From Mesocentrotus franciscanus (taxonomy: Eukaryota > Echinodermata > Echinoidea > Camarodonta > Strongylocentrotidae), in assembly GCA_037976565.1 (NCBI GenBank), contig CP137666.1, positions 54,649,271 to 54,713,270 of the forward strand: DNA of 64,000 nucleotides. Direction: 5' to 3'. The position numbers and the translations under genes were made by a program. The notes below the pieces were generated by a model. The model was given only the letters and a program-made list of their open reading frames with translations, did no database searches and was not told the origin of the DNA. This document shows, piece by piece, positions 11,001-20,000 of the stretch. How positions within the stretch are numbered: the first letter of the stretch is position 1; the number at the start of each line of letters is the position of its first letter.

Positions 11001-14000
11001 AACTGCCCGTCCGATAAAAGAAAGAATCACTGAGCATAAGAGGGACGTCAGGCTCCGAACTGACAACTCAGCCGTAGCCGAACATGCTTGGGATAACCAG
11101 CATCAACCAGACTGGGACGGGGTTCAGTGCCTTTCCCAGGAACGGCATTGGTACACACGGAGGGTAAAAGAAGCTATCAATATCCGTCTCAATCCCAATA
11201 ATTTCAACAGAGACAACGGGATCGATATCCCCGAATTTTGGATGCGTACGATACGCCGCCATGACACTCCCCGTCCATCCGGCCAGCACCGGTCGATTCC
11301 AATCAGCAGACGGCCCGTTGACTGGTTGAGCTCGCTATTGCTTCTGCCCAGCAGGCGAGCCGAACCAGCGGCCTGCTGATTGGTCGAGCACCGTGTGCGT
11401 CGGCCAATAGGCCTTGTGCATTAGCCGAACCAGCGGCCCAACCAGCGGCCTAACCAGCAGCCTGCTGATTGGTCGAGCACCGTGTGCGTCGGCCAATAGG
11501 CCTCGTGCGTTATTGTTCCAATTATTGATCGAATTATTGACCGCCGCGCCGGTCCTCCCGTAGGGTATAAAACACGCTTGCTTACATTAGTTTTTATCAC
11601 CTGACGAAGTGTTGCAGCGGCGCACGAAATGTCGTGATCTTTTAGATCCCTTATTGACCACATTGCGAGACAAACGAATATCACTAGCGATATTATTTTT
11701 GATACTACATCCGCAATGAGTAATATATTTAACAACAATACTCTTTGTTGAATTTTGACTTTTCTAACTAGTCAGCTTCTGATATTATTTATAGGGAGGT
11801 ACCATTGCAATCCTGATGATGAACTCACATTCAAGTAGGTTTGCTGGAGCTATATTTGGATCCCCTTGCATAGCACCATCACAGGCCACGCCCTTCCTGG
11901 TAAGTTGAGTGTGAACGATTGTTATTTCTTGTGCATCTCTGACCCATGCACACCCATTGTTGTACCAGCAGGTAATATGAGAGTTTATACACCTACTAAG
12001 ATTCTTGCAACCTCATTGGTCAATTCTTAATCACATGACATGCAATCAAATTAATGTTGAATAGCATCATTCTCCAGGCGTGCAATTCCGTTTGATCAAT
12101 TTGCACCATTGCACGCTGACGTCACTAACGATGTACAAAGTATATTGTAAGGTAAGTGACTTCACCGTGCAATGGAACAAATGGATCAAACGAAATTGCA
12201 CTCTGACGTCACACTAAACATAAAGCATGGTTTGCTGCCTACTTAATAATACTAGGCGCTCACTATCGGTGATTTCATCGATAACAAACAAAAAAACTCG
12301 CTTAGATTTGGACAAGGCATAGGAAAACTGTTCTTTAAAAAAAAATTGTTTTAAGCCCATTAACGTCCGAGTTGTTGTATAAAACAAATAGTGAATGGTC
12401 TTTATTCGTGCAATGGAACAAGATTTTGCATTTGGTGAAAGATGAGACGCTCTATTCAACTCGGCTGCGCCTTGTGTTGGATAGAGCGTCTCTTATCTTT
12501 CACCTCGTGCAAAATCTTGTACCATTGCACTCATGGCCATTCACTATTTATATACTATTACCCGTCATCTCTCATGTTGGAACTTGTGCCAGTGTGATAC
12601 ATTTGATAAATGATAAAGATAATGTTGACTGGCCCTTTAAAAAAAAAATTAACATATTGTTTTTTTAAATAATTTTTATGCGAAATTTGTACACACTTGG
12701 GCAAAATAGTCTCACATCTCCCTTAAAGATAAAGTTGAATTCTGGTCATGCAATTGCAATTTGAAAGAAACGGTGTGGAATAGATCAGAAAAGGTTGATC
12801 ATCTAGCATATAAGTATTGGTGTGTACTGCAAGGTTCTGGAATCATCAAAATGATAAGAAATTTGGCCCAGTCTTGGTAAAGTTACAAGCACTGTACACA
12901 GAAATATGTATATATGGGACTACACGAACATGTGGCATTAAAAAATCTGTCCGATTTTTATGCTGTTACATGCCATATTTAGAATATTAAGGCATTTGAA
13001 GAGCCATGCTCTTCAGGGAACATTTTTTTATCTGATGTTCTTCCACACTTGCATAATAACAATGATAACACTCACAAATTATTTTTCACGTCTTCCCAGA
13101 ACTCAACCTTCGAATCTCTTTAAAGGTACTATGTCCCATTTGCAGACCCCAAAAATGAAATTCAACGGCATTTGAAAGATAATACTAATTTAAAACTTCC
13201 CTAAAAAAAGGAGGCTTGAAAATGTCTTTAAGTGGGAAAATAACGACTATTAGTTGTCGAATCGACTTAGGAGCTATAGAGCCGGTAAGTAAAGTCTGAT
13301 TTTCAGACCATTGTACCGAATGGTCGTACGTTTTATGCTGCGCAAAGATTCAATAAGTTTAATTTTGGCCATTACAGGAAGTGGGTTATTGATGTAGACA
13401 AATGCTCATGTACCCTTTACAGCTCATTTTATGTATGTTATTACCAAAGATGAAAAAAAGACAGTCAGTCACTGGATAGTGTCTGACAGTGAAGTTTAGC
13501 AAGTAAACGGGTTTCCTTGCATAATTTGAATATTAGGACACAGCTAAAGTTTAAATTTCACAGATAGGACATACATGACATATTCATAATTCCTGCAAAG
13601 TTCTAGTATCTTTAAAACCAGAAAATATTATATAGATGTTATAGAAATAAATACATGATATATACTGTTGAGAATTTTTTATAGCATATATATTCATTAC
13701 TTGTCAGTTCACTGGAGGAACAATAGCAGTCACTGTAAAACTAAAAGTGTACATACATGTATAGTACATGTATATCAGCAGTTCTTATATAAACCCCTTA
13801 AAATAGTTTGGAAACTCATGTTTGATTGATTATATCTCTCTTCTCAAACTTTTTTGAGGGGTTTAGTTTTTTTTTTTTTAATGGTGAGGTTAAGTTCAAT
13901 TCAATTCACTTTATTCACATCTCCAAACTAGTGCAGAGGGGCTTTAAAACATGAAAATAACAATGAAAAGTAAAACAATTTAAAAGTAAATATACAATAT

Positions 14001-17000
14001 ATCATATAATTTGTATGCCTCCACTACAAAGTAGCCGGAGGCATTATGTTTTCTGGTTGTCCGTCCGTCCGTCCGTACCTCCCGTTCACGTGATCGCGTT
14101 ATCTCAAGAACCGATTGATGGATTACCGCCAAACTTGGGCCATGTATGTATCTTGCAGAGCCAATAAACTGATTAACGTAGATTTTGGGGTCACAGGGCT
14201 CATTATGTATGCAAAAACAGCTTGTGATCACACTATCATTAGAACCGGTGGACGAATTACCATCAAACTCAAGACAGGTGTGTATCTTGCAGAGCCAATG
14301 AACTGATTAAATTTTAGGGTCATGAGGTCAAAGGTCAAAAGTCGTGGGGCTGATTATGTATGCACATAAATAGCTTGTGAACGCATTATAATTAGAACCG
14401 ACAGATGGATTACTATCAAACTCGGGACAGGAATCTATCTTGCAGAGCCATGTACAGTATATGAAAAATAGCTTGTAATCACGATATTCTGAGAACCCGT
14501 TAATGGATTACTATCAAACTTGAATATTAAAAATTGCTTCTGTTTTGGTTTGTAAAATCGCTCTATGGTGGAGGCATCATTTTCGACTGCACGCAGTCGA
14601 AGTTCCATCTAGTTGCTTCTAGTATTGCAATATCCTTCAATGCTTGATTGTACATTCAGTGGTTGACTGAGTTGATAAAGCAAGACACCCTGTTTGACAT
14701 AACACCTTTAAAATACTTGTTGATGTGTTACTCTAATTAAATGAAAATGTCTTCTTTTTATTTTGAGATATTCATGGCCAGAGGAGCTGCATACATGTTC
14801 CCTCAGCTTGCAGTTGGGAAATTAGTTGTGACAGACATTTGCAGAGATCCTGCTGTGGTAAGATGATTTCTCTTTGCTGTCTGTCAAAGACATACACTGT
14901 AGGGTTAGTGTTGCAATGGGGTTTTATGTTAGGCATAGGAGGCATAGTGTTAGTGTTGCAATGGGTTTTATGTTAGGCATAGGAGGCATAGGGTTAGGGT
15001 TGGGATGGGGTTTAATGTTAGGCATAGGAGGCATAGCGTTATTGTTGCAATGGGGTTTTATGTTAGGCATAGGAGGCATAGGGTTAGGGTTGGGATGGGG
15101 GTTTATGTTACATGTAGGCATAGGAGGCATAGGGTTAGGGTTGGGATGGGGTTTTATGTTAGGCATAGGAGGCATAGGGTTAGGGTTGGGATGGGGTTTT
15201 ATGTTAGGCATAGAAGGCATAGGGTTAGGGTTGGGATGGGGTTTTATGTTAGGCATAGGAGGTATAGGGTTAGGGTTGGGATGGGGTTTTATGTTAGGCA
15301 TAGGAGGCATAGGGTTAGGGTTGGGATGGGGTTTTATGTTAGGCATAGGAGGCATAGGGTTAGGGTTGGGATGGGGTTTTATGTTAGGCATAGGAGGCAT
15401 AGGGTTAGGGTTGGGATGGGGTTTTACGTTAGGCATAGAAGGCATAGGGTTAGGGTGGGGATGGGGTTTTACGTTAGGCATAGGAGGCATAGGCTTAGTG
15501 TTGCAATGGGATTTTACGTTAGGCATAGGAGGCATAGGGTTAGGATGGGTTTAGAGTATAATTTAGGAATTTGGTTTGCGTAGGGAACTGATTGGGGAGC
15601 AATTGTCATCAGGGCACGTATCACAGAACCGATTTCCATTGGAAACCCTCCTGCTATCTCCCAATCTTGCTGGAGTTGTTTCTCTTCTACCCCTAAGGCT
15701 CCTCTTTTGTCTTATTTCTCTCCAGTATGTCACAGAAATAAGAATATCCTGTCCAGTGCAACTTTAAATTAAAGCAACTACCCTGAACAAAAAGATGCCT
15801 GAAGATTGTTATAGGGTGATATTATTTACAATGTACACATAATCATTGAAATCCTAACCTTTTTTAAAACTAAAGGTGTATTCATATTCATGATCTAAGC
15901 CAAGTGTGAACATAACTGTCTATTCCTACTCATTCTGTTAGAATAATCATTGAAATCCTAACCTTTTTAAAAACTAAAGGTGTATTCATATTCATGATCT
16001 AAGCCAAGTGTGAACATAACTGTCCATTCCTACCCAAAACAGAATCATTCTTATTACCCTTCTATGTCATGTTCACATGCAGGTAGAAGACTACGTCAAG
16101 GATCCCTTGGTATGGCATGGCGGCGTCAAGGCACGCTGGGCAGTCAACATGTACGACGCATGCATGAAGATCCAGGCAGAGTGTGAACACAAAGCCAACT
16201 ATCCATTCCTACTCCAACATGGCTCCAAGGATGCCATATGTGATATCAAAGGATCGGATCTATTCTTTGAGAGATCCAAAAGTCAGAGCAAAGTCTACAA
16301 GGTCAGTCGATTGATGACAGTAATGATCTTTCAACCCTTTCTCAGAAACATGCAACAGTCTGTTTGGTTGCAAAGTGGTAGCTTGAATTTGCAAGAGTGA
16401 ACCAGAGCCCTGTTTCAAACATGTGTCAAAAATTTTATAAGAAATTTTGTCACAGTTAGGCGCCACGGATTTATTCAACTGGCATTCGGAATGTGGCCAG
16501 AATGCCCTCATTAAGCTTTCTGGAATGATTCCAGAATGCCCTCATTCTAGACGCATTCTCAAAAAATCGATGCGATCGGCGCCTATTGTCTAGAGAACAA
16601 TGGCGCATTCCAGAATACGTCCAGAATTTGGGACATTCTGGAATGTCTCGATCCTGGTTAAAAAACACGCCCGAGTGCTGGCGATTGATCAGATATGCGT
16701 GGTTTCAAATGTCCGTCAACGGCAACAAAGTCCCGCCAATAATTATTGTTTTAGACCTCCGTATTGGCAACAAAGTCAAGCCATTAATTGTTGTTTTTAG
16801 ACCTCCGTATCGGTAACAAAGTCAAGCCATTAATTATTGTTTTTAGACCTCCGTATCCGCAACAAAGTCAAGCCATTAATTTTTGTTTTTAGACCTCCGT
16901 ATCGGCAACAAAGTCAAGCCATTAATTATTGTTTTTAGACCTCCGTATCGGTAACAAAGTCAAGCCATTAATTATTGTTTTTAGACCTCCGTATCGGCAA

Positions 17001-20000
17001 CAAAGTCCGCCAATAATTATTGTTTTTAGACCTCCGTATCGGCAACAAAGTCAAGTCATTAATTATTGTTTTTAGACCTCCGTATCGGTAACAAATTCAA
17101 GCCATTAATTATTGTTTTTAGACCTCCGTATCCGCAACAAAGTCAAGCCATTAATTATTGTTTTTAGACCTCCGTATCGGCAACAAAGTCAAGCCATTAA
17201 TTATTGTTTTTAGACCTCCGTATCGGTAACAAAGTCAAGCCATTAATTATTGTTTTTAGACCTCCGTATCGGCAACAAAGTCCCGCCAATAATTATTGTT
17301 TTAGACCTCCGTATTGGCAACAAAGTCAAGCCATTAATTATTGTTTTTAGACCTCCGTATCGGTAACAAAGTCAAGCCATTAATTATTGTTTTTAGACCT
17401 CCGTATCCGCAACAAAGTCAAGCCATTAATTTTGTTTTTAGACCTCCGTATCGGCAACAAAGTCAAGCCATTAATTATTGTTTTTAGACCTCCGTATCGG
17501 TAACAAAGTCAAGCCATTAATTATTGTTTTTAGACCTCCGTATCGGCAACAAAGTCCCGCCAATAATTATTGTTTTTAGACCTCCGTATCGGCAACAAAG
17601 TCAAGCCAATAATTATTGTTTTTAGACCTCCGTATCGGTAACAAAGTCAAGCCATTAATTATTGTTTTTAGACCTCCGTATCGGCAACAAAGTCAAGCCA
17701 TTCATTATCATTTTTAGACCTCCGTATCGGCAACAAAGTCCCGCCAATAATTATTGTTTTAGACCTCCGTATTGGCAACAAAGTCCCGCCATTAATTATT
17801 GTTTTTAGACCTCCGTATCGGCAACAAAGTCAAGCCATTAATTATTGTTTTTAGACCTCCGTATCGGCAACAAAGTCAAGCCATTAATTATTGTTTTTAG
17901 ACCTCCGTATCGGCAACAAAGTCCCACCATTAATTATTGTTTTTAGACCTCCGTATCGGCAACAAAGTCAAGCCATTAATTATTGTTTTTAGACCTCCGT
18001 ATCGGCAACAAAGTCAAGCCATTAATTATTGTTTTTAGACCTCCGTATCGGCAACAAAGTCCCGCCAATAATTATTGTTTTTAGACCTCCGTATCGGCAA
18101 CAAAGTCCCACCATTAATTATTTTTTTAGACCTCCGTATCGGCAACAAAGTCAAGCCATTAATTATTGTTTTTAGACCTCCGTATCGGCAACAAAGTCAA
18201 GCCATTAATTATTGTTTGTAGACCTCCGTATCGGCAACAAAGTCAAGCCATTAATTATTGTTTTAGACCTCCGTATCGGCAACAAAGTCCCGCCATTAAT
18301 TATTGTTTTTAGACCTCCGTATCGGCAACAAAGTCAAGCCATTAATTATTGTTTTTAAACCTCCGTATCGGCAACAAAGTCCCGCCAATAATTATTGTTT
18401 TAGACCTCCGTATCGGCAACAAAGTCCCGCCATTAATTATTGTTTTTAGACCTCCGTATCGGTAACAAAGTCAAGCCATTAATTATTGTTTTAGACCTCC
18501 GTATCGGCAACAAAGTCCCGCCATTAATTATTGTTTTTAGACCTCCGTATCGGTAACAAAGTCAAGCCATTAAATATTGTTTTTAAACCTCCGTATCGGC
18601 AACAAAGTCCCGCCAATAATTATTGTTTTAGACCTCCGTATTGGCAACAAAGTCCCGCCATTAATTATTGTTTTTAGACCTCCGTATCGGTAACAAAGTC
18701 AAGCCATTAATTATTGTTTTTAGACCTCCGTATCGGCAACAAAGTCAAGCCATTAATTATTGTTTTTAGACCTCCGTATCGGCAACAAAGTCAAGCCATT
18801 AATTATTGTTTTTAGACCTCCGTATCGGTAACAAAGTCAAGCCATTAATTATTGTTTTTAAACCTCCGTATCGGCAACAAAGTCCCGCCAATAATTATTG
18901 TTTTAGACCTCCGTATTGGCAACAAAGTCCCGCCATTAATTATTGTTTTTAGACCTCCGTATCGGCAACAAAATAATTTTTATGACAAAAAGTAAAGCCG
19001 ACGGAAAGTTAGAAATGAATGAAGAAAATGAATGAAAGAGAGACAGATCGCGGAGAGAGAAGCGAAAACAATTAAATATCGCTGATGCCACCGGCTTTTA
19101 TGACAAAAAGGAAGCCGACGGAAAGTTAGAAATGAATGAAGAAAATGAATGCCAATATCAACGGCGCTAGAGAAGCGAAAGCAATTATAAATAAATAAAT
19201 AAAAAGACAGTAGTCGCGCTGCCGATCTAGTCTTTGTTTGGATGGACAATTCTGGGGGAGCATTCCAGAATGCTACCCATTCCAGAGTGCTACCCATTCT
19301 AACACAATTCCGGATGTAGCGAGTCGTTAAGTACCGCATTCTAAATCGTGGCTGGAATGGCGATTAAGAGAACAATGGATTCTCAGGGCGGCATTCTGGT
19401 GACATTCCGAATGCCAGTTGAATAAATCCGTGGCGCCTTAATCAAATGCAATCATTACAGTAGCTTTTAACCTTTACTGTAATTTGTTCTTGATAACAAG
19501 TTTTATGAAACAGAGCCCAGGATAAAGTTATCAACGTGTTATGTACATGTACATATCAACAGAGGCATTTTACAAATGCTGATTGCAATTTGAAAATTAC
19601 TTCCTATTCCCGGATTTAATTTTTGTTGCCTCTCATTTCTTTAACGGTCCATGTAAAGAGGGTAGAAATCACATCAGCATGTAGTTATCTTGCTATTTAT
19701 CTACTAAAATGATAGAATTTCAATAATTAGATAATGGGTTGTTAAAGCGGTATACACTAGTCACCGCCAAACTGATTCTGAATTGACTGACTGACAACAA
19801 ATTGTGGTCATTTGTGGTAATGTAATGTACTGTTGTTCTGGTGTTCTTGTTGGTGTGACTGGGGTATTAGAAAAACAATGAACTTTATGAAAGCAAAGTA
19901 GATTTATTTTAAATCGAATTGTTTGTCTTTGTCATTTGTGAACTCAGAAATACGAAGGCTACTTCCATGAATTGGACAAGGAGCCAGAGGAGAGAGAGAA

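Larger units (their letters stand above)
10653..11730 (+). mobile_element. 5'-truncated Penelope-like element with 15-bp target duplication
   Basis: The insertion is bounded by a perfect 15-bp direct repeat aacaacaatactctt (10638-10652 and 11731-11745). The body encodes the linker and GIY-YIG endonuclease end of a Penelope-like retroelement; the reverse transcriptase is missing. The first ~83 bp (10653-10735) are an inverted copy of 11619-11702 near the 3' end, a configuration often seen in Penelope-like insertions. Two ~50-bp direct repeats lie at about 11360-11410 and 11455-11510. A hammerhead-type ribozyme motif lies in the 3' part. The element sits in intron 3 of the MGLL-like gene in sense orientation. 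A second copy is at 32727-33427. Confidence 0.88.

Noticed and set aside
11068..11289. Minus-strand 73-aa frame
   Set aside because: It is a shadow of the Penelope-like endonuclease frame on the plus strand.
14874..15583. Three long overlapping ORFs (226, 203 and 192 aa) on both strands
   Set aside because: All are translations of the 45-bp minisatellite; a period divisible by three keeps frames open without coding meaning.
16715..18975. CRISPR-like array of ~46-bp direct repeats
   Set aside because: Units are contiguous with no unique spacers, the setting is a eukaryotic intron, and the array sits inside a TIR element.
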